A model generated the notes under the pieces. The model saw only the letters and a list, made by a program, of their open reading frames with translations. It was not told where the DNA came from and did no database searches. This document shows, one piece after another, positions 44,779 to 54,122 of a DNA stretch of 64,000 bases. The stretch comes from Acidimicrobiales bacterium (GTDB taxonomy: Bacteria > Actinomycetota > Acidimicrobiia > Acidimicrobiales > Iamiaceae), in the NCBI GenBank assembly GCA_035630295.1, contig DASQKY010000044.1, forward strand, positions 1-64,000, in the 5' to 3' direction. Both the position numbers and the translations under genes were made by a program. Numbering within the stretch: position 1 is the stretch's first letter; each line of letters opens with the position of its first letter.

Positions 44779-46359
44779 TCAGTCCACCGGGATGGCCGGC
44801 CGGGCGGCCGGGCTGGCGGTGGGGATGGGCCTCTCGGCCCGGAGGAGCCACAGCACGGCCAGGGCCGCCACCGCCGCGGTGGCCGAGCCCACCCGGAGGG
44901 TCACGGCCATGGCCTGCACGAAGCTGTCCTGGGCGGCGCCGGCCAGGTCGGCCCCCCGGGGCCCGCCGACGCTCCGGCTGACCTGGAGGGCCTGGCCCAC
45001 GCCCCGGCGGAAGAGCTCGCCGGCCTCGCCGGGCAGGCGCTCGGCCAGCCCGCCCAGCCCGGCCCGGTAGCGGGTGGCCAGGATGCTGCCCAGCACGGCG
45101 ATGCCGGCCGCCCCGCCCACCTCGCGGGCGGTGTCGTTGACGGCCGAGCCCATCCCGGCCCGGTTCCGGGGCACGGCGGCCATGATCATGGCCGTGGTGG
45201 GGGCCATGGCCAGGCCCGAGCCGGTGCCGATGATCGCCAGGGCGCCCCCGGTGAGCACGTAGGGCGTGTCGTGGGAGGCCAGCGACAGGAGGAAGAAGCC
45301 GGCGGCGTGGAGCAGCAGGCCCGAGGCCACCGTGGCCCGGGCCCCCAGGCGGGTGACGATGCGGGCGCTGCGGGGGGCCCAGAACAGCATGGCCAGGGCG
45401 TTGGGGATGATGCCCAGGCCGGCCAGCAGCGGGCTGTAGCCCCGCACGTACTGCAGGTACTGGGTGGTGACGAAGAACATCCCGAACATCGAGAAGAAGG
45501 CCATGGTGATGACCAGGGTCCCGGTGGCGAAGCGCCGCACCCGGAACAGGCCCACGTCCACCATCGGCGACCGCGACGTGGCCTCCCAGCGCACGAACCC
45601 GCCCAGCAGGGCCAGGGCGGCCACGAACCCGGCCACCACCAGCGGGTCGGACCAGCCCCGCTCGGGGGCCTCGATCACCGCGAAGAGCAGGGCGCCGAAG
45701 CCCAGCATGGACAGCGCCGAGCCCACCGGGTCCAGGGGGGAGCGGTGGGCGTCCCGGGAGGTGGGCACCAGGATGCCCCCGGCCACCAGGGCCACGGCGC
45801 CGATGAGGACGTTGATGAGGAAGACCGACCCCCACCAGAAGTGGGTCAGGACGAACCCGCCGACCAGGGGGCCGATGGCCCCGCCGGCCCCGGCGAAGCC
45901 GGCCCAGATGCCGATGGCCCGGGCCCGCTCGTGGGGCGGGAACACGTTGGTGAGGATGGACAGGGTGGTCGGCATGATCAGCGCCGCCCCGATGCCGGCC
46001 ACGGCCCGGGCCCCGATCAACGGCCCGGTGCCGCCCGAGAAGCTAGCGGCCAGCGAGGCCAGCACGAAGATGGCCAGCCCGGCCTGCAGGGCCCCCTTGC
46101 GGCCGAAGCGGTCGCCCAGGGCGCCGGCCGGGAGCAGGAGCCCGGCGAAGACCAGGGCGTAGATGTCCACGATCCACTGCAACCCGGTCTGGGAGGCGTT
46201 GAGCGTGTCCGGGCGGGCCAGGGTGGGGAGGGCCACGTTGGTCGACGAGACGGCGGCCACGATCAGCACCAGGTTGACGCACAGGACACCCAGCACCAGC
46301 CAGCGGCGGGGGTCGGCCTCGTCGTCGCCGGGGGGGTGGGCGGGCGGCGGGGGCGGCAT
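44779..46359 (-). CDS. DHA2-family (14-helix) MFS drug/H+ antiporter
   Basis: A 526-residue major facilitator with about 14 predicted helices. Motif A reads GALGDRFGRKGALQ after helix 2, and the antiporter motif C region lies in GFAGAGGAIGPLVGGFV (helix 5). The match is to EmrB/QacA-type multidrug exporters. A cytosolic Pro/Asp-rich N-terminus precedes helix 1. The ATG at 46359 is the first start with coding character. The SDR gene is 20 bases downstream on the same strand. No regulator is adjacent, and the substrate is unknown. Confidence 0.92.
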   Translation of the reverse strand: MPPPPPAHPPGDDEADPRRWLVLGVLCVNLVLIVAAVSSTNVALPTLARPDTLNASQTGLQWIVDIYALVFAGLLLPAGALGDRFGRKGALQAGLAIFVLASLAASFSGGTGPLIGARAVAGIGAALIMPTTLSILTNVFPPHERARAIGIWAGFAGAGGAIGPLVGGFVLTHFWWGSVFLINVLIGAVALVAGGILVPTSRDAHRSPLDPVGSALSMLGFGALLFAVIEAPERGWSDPLVVAGFVAALALLGGFVRWEATSRSPMVDVGLFRVRRFATGTLVITMAFFSMFGMFFVTTQYLQYVRGYSPLLAGLGIIPNALAMLFWAPRSARIVTRLGARATVASGLLLHAAGFFLLSLASHDTPYVLTGGALAIIGTGSGLAMAPTTAMIMAAVPRNRAGMGSAVNDTAREVGGAAGIAVLGSILATRYRAGLGGLAERLPGEAGELFRRGVGQALQVSRSVGGPRGADLAGAAQDSFVQAMAVTLRVGSATAAVAALAVLWLLRAERPIPTASPAARPAIPVD

Positions 46360-46434
46360 CCCGGGTGCCAACCCCGGCCTGGCGGCCGGTTGTTCCCCGG
46401 CCCGGCCGGCCGCGGCGTTCGGCGCCCCCGTCGG

Positions 46435-46440
46435 TAGCCT
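46435..46440 (+). promoter_or_regulatory. -10 box TAGCCT of the Nfu gene
   Basis: TAGCCT lies 9 bases before the ATG at 46450. Confidence 0.35.
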
Positions 46441-46449
46441 GACCGGACC

Positions 46450-47154
46450 ATGGATGCCACCGACACCGCCGCCGCTCCCGCCCCGGACGCCGAGGTGCCG
46501 GCCGCCGCGCCCACGGCCGCCGACACGCCGGAGGCCGACCTGGTCCTGCGGCTCACCGACACCGCCCTGGCCACGGTGGCCAGCCTCCGCGACGCCGAGG
46601 ACGACGCCGAGGCCCTGGCCCTGCGGGTCGAGGTCACCGGCGTGCGGGGCACCGAGTTCAGCTACGACCTGGCCTTCGAGGCGGCCGCCGGGGCCGCCCC
46701 CGACGACGCCGTCACCGTCCAGGCCGGCGTCACGGTGTGGATCCCGGCCGGCAGCGTCGACCGGTTGAAGGGGGCCACCCTCGACGTGCCGTCGCGGGAG
46801 GGCCAGGGCGGCCTCGTGCTGCGCAACCCCAACCGGCCCGACCCGCTGGGCATGGACGGCAGCATCGAGCTGGTCGGCACCGTCGAGGAGCGGGTGACCC
46901 AGCTCCTGGACCAGCACATCAACCCGGCCCTGGCCTCCCACGGCGGGTTCGCCAGCCTGGTCGAGGTGGAGGGCTCGGCCGCCCACATCACCATGGGCGG
47001 CGGCTGCCAGGGCTGCGCGGTGAGCGCCATGACCCTGCGGGACGGCATCCAGTCGGCCATCCTCGAACGGGTCCCGGAGATCACCGAGGTGATCGACACC
47101 ACCGACCACGACGCCGGCGAGAACCCCTTCTTCACCGACAACCCCTACGAGTAG
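46450..47154 (+). CDS. NfuA-like Fe-S cluster scaffold/carrier protein
   Basis: A 234-residue protein with the two-domain layout of NfuA. Residues ~30-125 resemble a degenerate A-type (HesB/IscA) domain without its Cys set. Residues ~140-215 form the NifU C-terminal domain with the cluster-binding pair in GGGCQGCAVSAMTLRDGI. Nfu proteins carry 4Fe-4S clusters to apo-enzymes such as IspG/IspH or LipA. The N-terminal 30 residues are Ala/Pro-rich and disordered. The gene is divergent from the MFS exporter and converges on an EamA transporter gene. Confidence 0.92.
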   Translation: MDATDTAAAPAPDAEVPAAAPTAADTPEADLVLRLTDTALATVASLRDAEDDAEALALRVEVTGVRGTEFSYDLAFEAAAGAAPDDAVTVQAGVTVWIPAGSVDRLKGATLDVPSREGQGGLVLRNPNRPDPLGMDGSIELVGTVEERVTQLLDQHINPALASHGGFASLVEVEGSAAHITMGGGCQGCAVSAMTLRDGIQSAILERVPEITEVIDTTDHDAGENPFFTDNPYE

Positions 47155-47175
47155 GGCAGCGGGCCGGCCCCGGGG

Positions 47176-48108
47176 TCAGCCCCCGGCGATCAGGGCGACG
47201 CCGCCCAGCACGGCCACCACGCCGACCGCCTGGGTCCGGGCCAGGTGCTCGCCGTGGACCCGCCAGGCCAGCAGGGCGGTGACCGCCGGGTAGAGCGAGG
47301 CCAGCACCGCGCTGATGGCCACCGATGCACCGCTGACCGCCACCGCGTAGGCGGTGTGGGCTCCCATGTCGGTCACGGCGATGGTGGCCAGGGTGCCCCG
47401 GTCGGCCCGAGTGGGTCGGGTGGCCCCCCGGAAGGCGGTGGCCAGCAGCAGGGCGCAGGCCGCGGCGTTGGTGGCCCGCGTGGCCAGCAGGGTCATGGCC
47501 ACGCTGGCCTCACTGCCCTCGGCCACCACGGCCAGCACGCCCCCGAAGGAGGCGGCGGCCACGACGGCCAGGGCCAGGGGCCGCCAGGGCGAGGGCGCGG
47601 CGCGAGCGAGGGGCGCCGGCTCGACGAGCAGCTCGGCGGGTGCGGAGGGGGCCGGCCCCGGGCCGCCCCCCGGGTCGTCGTCGGTCGGCTCCACCGCGGC
47701 GCGGGCCCGCTCGGGCCCGGAGGCCAGGACCACACCGGCGATGGCCACCACGATGCCGGCCATCTGGGCCGGGCGGGGCGACTCGCCCTGGGCCAGGCCG
47801 ACGGCCACGGGGACCACGGCCCCCAGGGCGGCCACCGGGGCCACGATCCCCATGGTGCCGGCGGCCAGGGCGGCGTAGAACGAGGCCAGACCCACGCAGC
47901 TGAACAGGCCGGCGGCCACGCCCCAGCCGATGGCCCCGGTGCGCCCGGTCTCCCCGGTCACCAAGACCACGGCCACCAGGGGCAGGACGGCGAGGCCCTG
48001 GCTGACCCGCATGACGGCCAGGGGGTGGGCCCGGCGACTGGCCGTGCCGCCCAGGAAGTCGCTGACACCCCAGAACAGGCTGGCCAGGCTGGCGACGAGG
48101 GCACCCAT
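47176..48108 (-). CDS. EamA/DMT-family transporter
   Basis: A 310-residue membrane protein made of two five-helix EamA repeats (~residues 1-135 and ~180-308), separated by a Pro/Gly-rich cytosolic loop. The N-terminus (LVASLASLFWGVSDFLGG) and the end of the second repeat (LASLYPAVTALLAWRVHGE) are typical of drug/metabolite transporters. ATG 48108 is preferred because AGGGTGAG lies just upstream; GTG 48120 is in frame. The substrate is unknown. Confidence 0.9.
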   Translation of the reverse strand: MGALVASLASLFWGVSDFLGGTASRRAHPLAVMRVSQGLAVLPLVAVVLVTGETGRTGAIGWGVAAGLFSCVGLASFYAALAAGTMGIVAPVAALGAVVPVAVGLAQGESPRPAQMAGIVVAIAGVVLASGPERARAAVEPTDDDPGGGPGPAPSAPAELLVEPAPLARAAPSPWRPLALAVVAAASFGGVLAVVAEGSEASVAMTLLATRATNAAACALLLATAFRGATRPTRADRGTLATIAVTDMGAHTAYAVAVSGASVAISAVLASLYPAVTALLAWRVHGEHLARTQAVGVVAVLGGVALIAGG

Positions 48109-48185
48109 GGAGCCGCTCACCCTGGCACACCGGGAGGCCGGCGCCGGCGCGCCCGGCCCGCGGGCCGGTCAGCGGTCGGGGTCGC

Positions 48186-50036
48186 TCAGGGGTGCAGGGA
48201 GCGACGGACCTCGGCGGCCACGCCGGCGGCATCGAGGCCCAGGCCGGCCAGGATGGCGGGGGCCTTGCCCTGGGCCAGGAACTCGGTGGGGACGCCCATG
48301 ACCCGCACCGCGGGCCGCTCGGCCGCCGGCCGGTCGAGGGCGGCCTCGGCCACCTGGTCGGCCAGGGCGGCGCCGATGCCGCCGTCGCGGTAGCCGTCCT
48401 CGACCGAGATCACCAGCGGGTGGGCGGCGGCGTCGGCCACCAGCGTCGGGTCCAGGGGGTGGATGACGCGGGGGTCCCACACCGTGCAGGAGATGCCCTC
48501 GGCCTCCAGGGCGGCGGCCGCCTCGGTGCAGGGGGCCAGCATGTTGCCCACGCCGACCAGGCAGGCGTCGGGGCCGGTGCGGACCTTGCGGGCCCGGAGC
48601 CCGGAGCCGACCTCGGCCTCGGGGACGTGGGGGGCCGGTGTCTTGGGCCACCGGAGGGAGACGGGGCCCGAGGTGATCTCCAGGGCGTCGTGGAGCATCT
48701 GCTGGAGCTCCTGGTACGACGAGGGGGCGAACATGGTCATGCCCGGCACCTTGGACAGGAGCACCATGTCCAGCACGCCGTGGTGGGACGGCCCGTCGTC
48801 GCCGGTGATGCCGGCCCGGTCCAGGCAGAACACCACGGGCTGGCCGTGCAGGCCCACGTCCAGGTTGGCCTGGTCGAAGGCCCGGGTCAGGAAGGTGGAG
48901 TAGAGGGCCACCACCGGGCGCAGCCCGCCCATGGCCATGCCCGCGGCCGAGGTGACGGCGTGCTGCTCGGCGATGCCGACGTCGATCATGCGCCCGGGGT
49001 AGGCCTCGTCGAAGGGGAGCAGGCCGGTGGAGTCGGGCATGGCCGCGGTGATGGCCACCAGCTCGGGCCGGTTCTCGGCCTCCTTGATCAGCGCCTCGGT
49101 GAAGGCCGCGGTGTACGACCCGGGCTTGGGGGCGCCGATGTCGTGCATGCGCTTGATGGGGTCGTTCTCGGCCGGGGCGTGGCCCTTGCCCTTGTCGGTG
49201 AGGACGTGGACGACGATGGGCTCGTCCAGCTCGGCGGCGTGGCGCAGGGCCGTCTCCAGCCCGGCGATGTCGTGGCCGTCGATGGGCCCGGTGTACTTCA
49301 CGCCCAGCGACTCGAAGAACACGGGCGGCTCGAGCATCTCCCGCATGCCGGCCAGGGCCCCGGCCATGCCCCAGGCCAGGTGGTCGCCCAGGTAGGGGAC
49401 CTTGCGCACCGTCTCCTCCACCCGGGCCCGCTGGCGCACGTAGCGGGGGTCGACCCGCAGGCGCGACACGGTCTCGGTGAGGCGGCTGACGGTGGGGGCG
49501 TAGGAGCGGCCGTTGTCGTTGAGGACGATGATGGCCTTCTTGCCCGAGTGGCCCAGGTTGTTGAGGGCCTCGTACGCCATGCCCCCGGTCATGGAGCCGT
49601 CGCCGATGACGGCCACCACCCGGCGGCCCTCGCCCACCTCGGACTCCTGGGCCACGGCCAGGCCGTGGGCGTAGCTGATGATGGTGGAGGCGTGGCTGTT
49701 CTCGACCCAGTCGTGCTCGGACTCGGCCCGGCACGGGTAGCCGGAGAGGCCCCCGGCCTGGCGCAGATCGTCGAAGCCCTTGCGCCGCCCGGTGACCAGC
49801 TTGTGCACGTAGGCCTGGTGGCCGGTGTCCCACAGGAGGATGTCGCGGGGGGAGTCGAACACCCGGTGGAGGGCCAGGGTGAGCTCGACGGCGCCCAGGT
49901 TGGACCCCAGGTGGCCGTGCCCGATGCGCTCGACGGTGTCGACGATGAAGTCCCGGATCTCGACCGAGAGCTCCTCCAGCTGCGCGTGGGAGAGCCGCCG
50001 CAGGTCGGCGGGGCAGTGGATCCGATCGAGGAGCAT
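48186..50036 (-). CDS. dxs: 1-deoxy-D-xylulose-5-phosphate synthase
   Basis: A 616-residue thiamine-diphosphate enzyme that starts the MEP isoprenoid pathway by joining pyruvate and glyceraldehyde-3-phosphate. Motifs: HLGSNLGAVELTLALH, LWDTGHQAYVHKLVTGR, the ThDP motif GDGSMTGGMAYEALNN, the transketolase pyrimidine-binding region DVGIAEQHAVTSAAGMA, and LDRAGITGDDGPSHHGVLD. Length is standard. The ATG at 50036 follows TAGGTT by 8 bases. Its products reach undecaprenyl phosphate, which uppP (58206) recycles, and Nfu-type carriers mature later MEP enzymes. Confidence 0.97.
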   Translation of the reverse strand: MLLDRIHCPADLRRLSHAQLEELSVEIRDFIVDTVERIGHGHLGSNLGAVELTLALHRVFDSPRDILLWDTGHQAYVHKLVTGRRKGFDDLRQAGGLSGYPCRAESEHDWVENSHASTIISYAHGLAVAQESEVGEGRRVVAVIGDGSMTGGMAYEALNNLGHSGKKAIIVLNDNGRSYAPTVSRLTETVSRLRVDPRYVRQRARVEETVRKVPYLGDHLAWGMAGALAGMREMLEPPVFFESLGVKYTGPIDGHDIAGLETALRHAAELDEPIVVHVLTDKGKGHAPAENDPIKRMHDIGAPKPGSYTAAFTEALIKEAENRPELVAITAAMPDSTGLLPFDEAYPGRMIDVGIAEQHAVTSAAGMAMGGLRPVVALYSTFLTRAFDQANLDVGLHGQPVVFCLDRAGITGDDGPSHHGVLDMVLLSKVPGMTMFAPSSYQELQQMLHDALEITSGPVSLRWPKTPAPHVPEAEVGSGLRARKVRTGPDACLVGVGNMLAPCTEAAAALEAEGISCTVWDPRVIHPLDPTLVADAAAHPLVISVEDGYRDGGIGAALADQVAEAALDRPAAERPAVRVMGVPTEFLAQGKAPAILAGLGLDAAGVAAEVRRSLHP

Positions 50037-50044
50037 CGGCCCCC

Positions 50045-50050
50045 AACCTA
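50045..50050 (-). promoter_or_regulatory. -10 box TAGGTT of dxs
   Basis: Minus-strand TAGGTT, 8 bases before the ATG at 50036, with no ribosome site between. Confidence 0.4.
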
Positions 50051-50137
50051 CCGCCGGCGCCCCGCCCCCGTCGTGGCAGAGCCCCCACGACGGGTGGCCC
50101 TCCCCGGGCGCCGGTCCCGGTGGGGCATGCTCGGCCC

Positions 50138-51208
50138 GTGCACGAGGGATCGGAGGGGTTGGAGGCCCGGGTGCGGGCCCAGCAGCAGGGCTGCGCCATC
50201 GGGGGCTCGGCCCTCTACACCGGCCTGCTCGACGTGGTGGCCGACGACGTGCGAGCCGGCGGGTCGTGCCGGGCCGCCCTGGCCGACCACGCCGCCGAGC
50301 CCGTCGCTCATGCCCTGATCCTCCGCTTCCTGGCGGCCGTGCACGAGGTGGCCCTCGACGGCTCGGCCCCGGACCTGGCCGCCTACTACCCCTCGTGCGG
50401 GGGGCGCCCCGGGCCAGGTGTGGGGGCCGCCTTCATGGCCACCGTCGCCGCCCACCTGGATCGGGTCCGGGCCCGGACCGCCGCTCCCCTCCAGACCAAC
50501 GAGGTGGGACGCTCGGCCGCCCTGCTGGGGGGCTACCTGGCCGTGGCCCGGGCCGGCCTGCCCCTCCGGGTCCTGGAGGTGGGGGCCAGCGCCGGCCTGA
50601 ACCTGCGCTTCGACCACTTCCGCTACGAGTCCGGCGATGGTTGCCTCGGGACGTTCGGCCCCGCCGGATCGTCGGTCCGCTTCGTGGCCCCGTGGGCGGG
50701 CCGGACCCCGGCGCTGGACGTCCCGGTCGAGGTGGTCGAGCGCCGGGGCTGCGACCTCCACCCCCTGGACCCGGCCGACCCGGCCGCCCGGCTGCGGCTG
50801 CGGGCCTGCCTGTGGCCGGACCAGGAGGAGCGCCGCCACCGCCTCGACGCCGCCCTGGCCGTGGCCGCCGCGGTGCCGGCCCCGGTGGACCGGGCCGATG
50901 CCGCGGCGTGGGTGGCGGACCGGCTGGCCGGGCCGGCCCCGGGGGTGGCCACCGTGGTGGTGCACTCGATCGTGGCCCAGTACCTCAGCCCGGAGGGCCG
51001 GCGGGGGCTGGAGGAGGTCCTGGCCGCGGCCGGGGCCCGGGCCACCCCGGAGGCCCCGGTGGCCTGGCTGCGCATGGAGCCGGCCGACGACCAGGAGGCC
51101 GAGGTCCGCCTCACCCGCTGGCCGGGACCCGACGGCGACCCGCCCCCCACCCAGGTGCTGGCCCGCAGCGCCTTCCACGGGCCCCCGGTCCGCTGGCTGG
51201 CCGGTTAG
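50138..51208 (+). CDS. DUF2332 family protein
   Basis: A 356-residue cytosolic protein of an actinobacterial and alphaproteobacterial family of unknown function. The family signature is clear: HEVALDGSAPDLAAYYPSCGG in the first third, QTNEVGRSAALLGGYL, VLEVGASAGLNLRFDHFRY in a position like a methyltransferase SAM loop, and VVHSIVAQYL towards the end. A SAM-dependent role is suggested only by the EVGASAGLN motif. The GTG at 50138 follows CATGCT by 6 bases. Its stop overlaps the 3' end of the converging PAP2-type gene by four bases. Confidence 0.88.
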   Translation: MHEGSEGLEARVRAQQQGCAIGGSALYTGLLDVVADDVRAGGSCRAALADHAAEPVAHALILRFLAAVHEVALDGSAPDLAAYYPSCGGRPGPGVGAAFMATVAAHLDRVRARTAAPLQTNEVGRSAALLGGYLAVARAGLPLRVLEVGASAGLNLRFDHFRYESGDGCLGTFGPAGSSVRFVAPWAGRTPALDVPVEVVERRGCDLHPLDPADPAARLRLRACLWPDQEERRHRLDAALAVAAAVPAPVDRADAAAWVADRLAGPAPGVATVVVHSIVAQYLSPEGRRGLEEVLAAAGARATPEAPVAWLRMEPADDQEAEVRLTRWPGPDGDPPPTQVLARSAFHGPPVRWLAG

Positions 51209-52095
51209 GCGGTCGACGCGGCCTCGCGGGCCAGGAAGCGGCGCTCGTTCCAGTCGGTGATCACCTTGGCCAGGCCCAGGCCCACGCCGAAGGCCACCAG
51301 GCCCCCGGCCGCGTCCAGCCAGTAGTGGTTGCCGGTGATCAGGATGCAGAACACGGTGGCCACCGGGTACAGCACGGCCAGGGCTCGCAGCCAGCGGCGC
51401 CGGGTCAGGCCCCACAGCACGCAGGCGCTCCAGGTCGACCAGCCGGTGTGCATGCTGGGCATGGCCGCGTACTGGTTCGAGACCTCGGCCATGGCCCCCG
51501 AGCCGAACGACCACAGCCCGCCGTGGACGGCCAGGGTGTCGGTCACCTCGTAGCCGTGGCAGCCCTTCACCTGCTGCTCGTAGCAGGCGCCGAACTTGGA
51601 GGTGTCGTCCAGCAGGCGGGGCGGCATCAGCGAGTAGGTGGCGAAGCCGACCAGGGCCAGGGCGGTCATGAGGGCCAGCGTGTTGCGCCACAGCGAGTAG
51701 CGGTCGGGCTGGCGCCGGTACACCCAGACCAGGGCGACGGCGGTGACGATGAAGTGGGCCGTGCCGTAGTAGATGTTCCAGAACCGGATGAGGCCCATGG
51801 CCGGCAGGTCGAGGTACCAGCGCTGGAGGGCGGGCTCGAACCACAGCCCGATGGCCTCCTGCACCCGGATGACGGCCTTGGCGTGGTCGAAGGCGATGGC
51901 GGCCGAGCCCTCGCCGTTGGACCCGAACAGGTTGCGGATCTGCGAGTAGCCGACGTAGTAGAAGAGCAGGACGTACAGGGCCTCGCGCCACCACCGCAGG
52001 CGGCGGCCGCCGGCGGTGGCGGCCTCGGGGCGGGGGGGCGGCTCGTCGCCCCCGGGCACCGGCTCGGCCAGGGCGCCCGTGGTCGGCTCGCTCAT
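51205..52095 (-). CDS. PAP2/inositolphosphotransferase-like membrane enzyme
   Basis: A 296-residue membrane protein with about six helices and the PAP2-type catalytic set: a KxxxxxxRP-like region is not obvious, but PSMHTGWSTW and the later HYWLDAAGG give the two catalytic His segments. This pattern (PSMHxxW, HYxxD) matches the Aur1/Ipt1-like inositol phosphorylceramide or phosphatidylinositol transferase branch. A pair of Cys (FGACYEQQVKGC) lies in an external loop. The ATG at 52095 overlaps the stop of the flippase-like gene (ATGA), so the two form an operon. A lipid headgroup transfer role is inferred. Confidence 0.85.
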   Translation of the reverse strand: MSEPTTGALAEPVPGGDEPPPRPEAATAGGRRLRWWREALYVLLFYYVGYSQIRNLFGSNGEGSAAIAFDHAKAVIRVQEAIGLWFEPALQRWYLDLPAMGLIRFWNIYYGTAHFIVTAVALVWVYRRQPDRYSLWRNTLALMTALALVGFATYSLMPPRLLDDTSKFGACYEQQVKGCHGYEVTDTLAVHGGLWSFGSGAMAEVSNQYAAMPSMHTGWSTWSACVLWGLTRRRWLRALAVLYPVATVFCILITGNHYWLDAAGGLVAFGVGLGLAKVITDWNERRFLAREAASTA

Positions 52096-53102
52096 GCCGC
52101 CGGCACCGAGGTCGGCGGGTCGAGCGGGTCGGGCTCGGGGGGCAGGCGGCGGCGCCCGCCCACCGCGAAGGCGGGGGCGCCCAGCAGGCTCACGATCAGG
52201 TTCAGCAGGTAGAGCAGGATGCCGAGGGCCACGGCCTGGGCGGTGGCCACCCCGAGGGGGGTGAGGAACAGGGCGAAGAGCCCCTCGCGCACCCCCAGGC
52301 CCGAGATGCTGATGGGCATGACCTGGGCGATGGCCACGGCCGGGAAGAAGGCCAGCAGGGCGGTGGGCCCGGCGTCGGGGATGCCCAGGGCCCGGGCCGC
52401 CATCACCGCCGCGGCCACCAGCACCAGCTGGTAGGCGAAGCCGACGGCGACCACGCTGGCGGCGTGGCGGGGGTTGGCCCGCAACCGGTTGAGCCCCAGG
52501 CTGACAGCGGCCAGGAACCGCTTCCAGCCCTTGGTGGCGTCGACTTCGCCCCAGCGCTTGGCCGCCACGGCCAGGAGCAGCAGCACCAGGCCGACGAGGG
52601 TGCCGCAGGCCAGGCTGAAGGCCACCTGGGTGGCCCGGCCCAGGTCCCGCAGGGGTGGGTTGACCAGCAGGCCCACGAAGGTGATGAGGGGGAGCACCAG
52701 CCAGCCGGTCAGGCGCTCCAGCACCACCGAGGCGAAGCTGTCGGGCATGTGCCCGTTGTCGCGGGCCAGGCGCGACACCCGCAGCACGTCGCCGCCGATG
52801 GTGGTGGGCAGCACGTTGGCCACGAACTGGCCGGCCAGGTAGTGCGACAGCAGGCGGCGGAGCCGGGCCGGCTGGCCGATGGCCACCAGCACCGTCTGCC
52901 AGCGCAGGGCGGAGAGCACGATGCTCACCAGCGTGAGGACCATGGCGCCGGCCAGCCACAGGGCGGTGGAGGTCGTCCACTCCGGGAGGACCCGGGCCCC
53001 CCGGGTCTCGATCTTGGTCAGGAGGAAGCCGAGCATGGCCGCGCTGACGACGATCCGCGCCGCCAGGGTCAGGCGCCGTCGGGTGGTGGGAGCGAGCGGC
53101 AC
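52092..53102 (-). CDS. UPF0104/LPG-synthase-TM-like membrane protein
   Basis: A 336-residue membrane protein with about eight helices, of the family that includes the flippase domain of MprF and AglD-like proteins. Family stretches: LSALRWQTVLVAIGQPARLRRLLSHYLAGQFVANVLPTTIGGDVLR appears at residues ~55-100, with the conserved PTxxGGD, and ISISGLGVREGLFALF near residue 255. Such proteins move or support transfer of lipids. The GTG at 53102 is preceded by AGGGGGTCAGGA. Coupling to the PAP2-like gene suggests a joint role in envelope lipid assembly. Confidence 0.88.
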   Translation of the reverse strand: MPLAPTTRRRLTLAARIVVSAAMLGFLLTKIETRGARVLPEWTTSTALWLAGAMVLTLVSIVLSALRWQTVLVAIGQPARLRRLLSHYLAGQFVANVLPTTIGGDVLRVSRLARDNGHMPDSFASVVLERLTGWLVLPLITFVGLLVNPPLRDLGRATQVAFSLACGTLVGLVLLLLAVAAKRWGEVDATKGWKRFLAAVSLGLNRLRANPRHAASVVAVGFAYQLVLVAAAVMAARALGIPDAGPTALLAFFPAVAIAQVMPISISGLGVREGLFALFLTPLGVATAQAVALGILLYLLNLIVSLLGAPAFAVGGRRRLPPEPDPLDPPTSVPAA

Positions 53103-53230
53103 GTCCTGACCCCCTTTCGCGGACGGGCGGGGTCGCGGGGGCCGGGACGCCGGCCGCCGTCGCCCGGCAGGGTGCGCCCCAACGGTAGCCGGGCCCACCT
53201 CCGGGACCCCGGCCCCGGGGTCCCCGTTTG

Positions 53231-53236
53231 TAGAGT
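53231..53236 (+). promoter_or_regulatory. -10 box TAGAGT of the alpha/beta hydrolase gene
   Basis: TAGAGT predicts a leader of ~30 bases containing GAGAGGGG before the GTG at 53272. Confidence 0.35.
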
Positions 53237-53271
53237 GCCGTCCACGGTCGGGCACGCCGAGAGGGGCGCCG

Positions 53272-54117
53272 GTGAAGATCCGAGACATCACGACCTCCCG
53301 CTTGCGCCACAGCGCCCTGGAGGCGGGGTCCGGCGGGGTGCCGCTGCTGCTCCTGCACGGCTTCGGCGGGGCCAAGGAGGACTTCGCCGACGTGGTCGAC
53401 GGCTTCGCCGACCGGGGCTGGCACGTCGTGGTGCCCGACCACCGGGGCCACGGGGCCAGCGACCAGCCCACGGAGGAGGTCGCGTACTCGTTGGGCGAGA
53501 TGGCGGCCGACGCCTTCGCCCTGGCCGACGCGCTGGGCTGGGAGCGCTTCGCCCTCCTGGGCCACTCCATGGGGGGGATGGTGGCCCAGCTCATGGCCCT
53601 CGACGTCCCGGGCCGGCTGGCCTCGCTGGTCCTCATGGACACCGGGCACGGCCCGGTCGAGGGGCTCGACCCCGGCATCGTGGAGCTGGCCGTGGCCGTG
53701 GTCCGGGCCGAGGGGGTGGACCGGCTGGCCGAGCTGTCAGCCGAGCTGGACACCCGGCGCCGGCCCCCGGCCGAGGAGCGGGTCCGGGCCGAGCGGCCGG
53801 GCTACGTCGAGTTCAACGACCGCAAGCTGAAGGCGTGCTCGGCGGCCATGTACGCCGCGGTGGCCCTCCAGCTCCCGGCCGTGCCCGACCGCCTCGAGGC
53901 CCTGGCCGGCCTGGACCTGCGGACCCTGGTGGTGGTGGGGGAGCAGGACCGGGGCTTCCTGGGCGCCTCGGAGCGGCTGGCGGCCACCATCCCCGGGGCC
54001 ACCTACGAGGTCATCGTGGACGCCGCCCACAGCCCCCAGTTCGAGAACCCGGACCGCTGGTGGCGCGTCGTCTCCCGCTTCCTGGAGGCCGGCCTGCCGT
54101 CGTCGGCCACCGCCTAG
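53272..54117 (+). CDS. Alpha/beta-hydrolase fold protein
   Basis: A 281-residue cytosolic hydrolase. The oxyanion segment LLHGFGGAKEDF, the DHRGHGASD loop, the nucleophile elbow LLGHSMGG (Ser near residue 104), an Asp in VGEQDRGFLG and the His in DAAHSPQFENP are all present, giving an intact triad. The family covers esterases, haloperoxidases and C-C bond hydrolases, so the substrate is unknown. The GTG start has GAGAGGGG upstream. It converges on the HAD gene with five bases between the stop codons. Confidence 0.92.
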   Translation: MKIRDITTSRLRHSALEAGSGGVPLLLLHGFGGAKEDFADVVDGFADRGWHVVVPDHRGHGASDQPTEEVAYSLGEMAADAFALADALGWERFALLGHSMGGMVAQLMALDVPGRLASLVLMDTGHGPVEGLDPGIVELAVAVVRAEGVDRLAELSAELDTRRRPPAEERVRAERPGYVEFNDRKLKACSAAMYAAVALQLPAVPDRLEALAGLDLRTLVVVGEQDRGFLGASERLAATIPGATYEVIVDAAHSPQFENPDRWWRVVSRFLEAGLPSSATA

Positions 54118-54122
54118 CTGAC

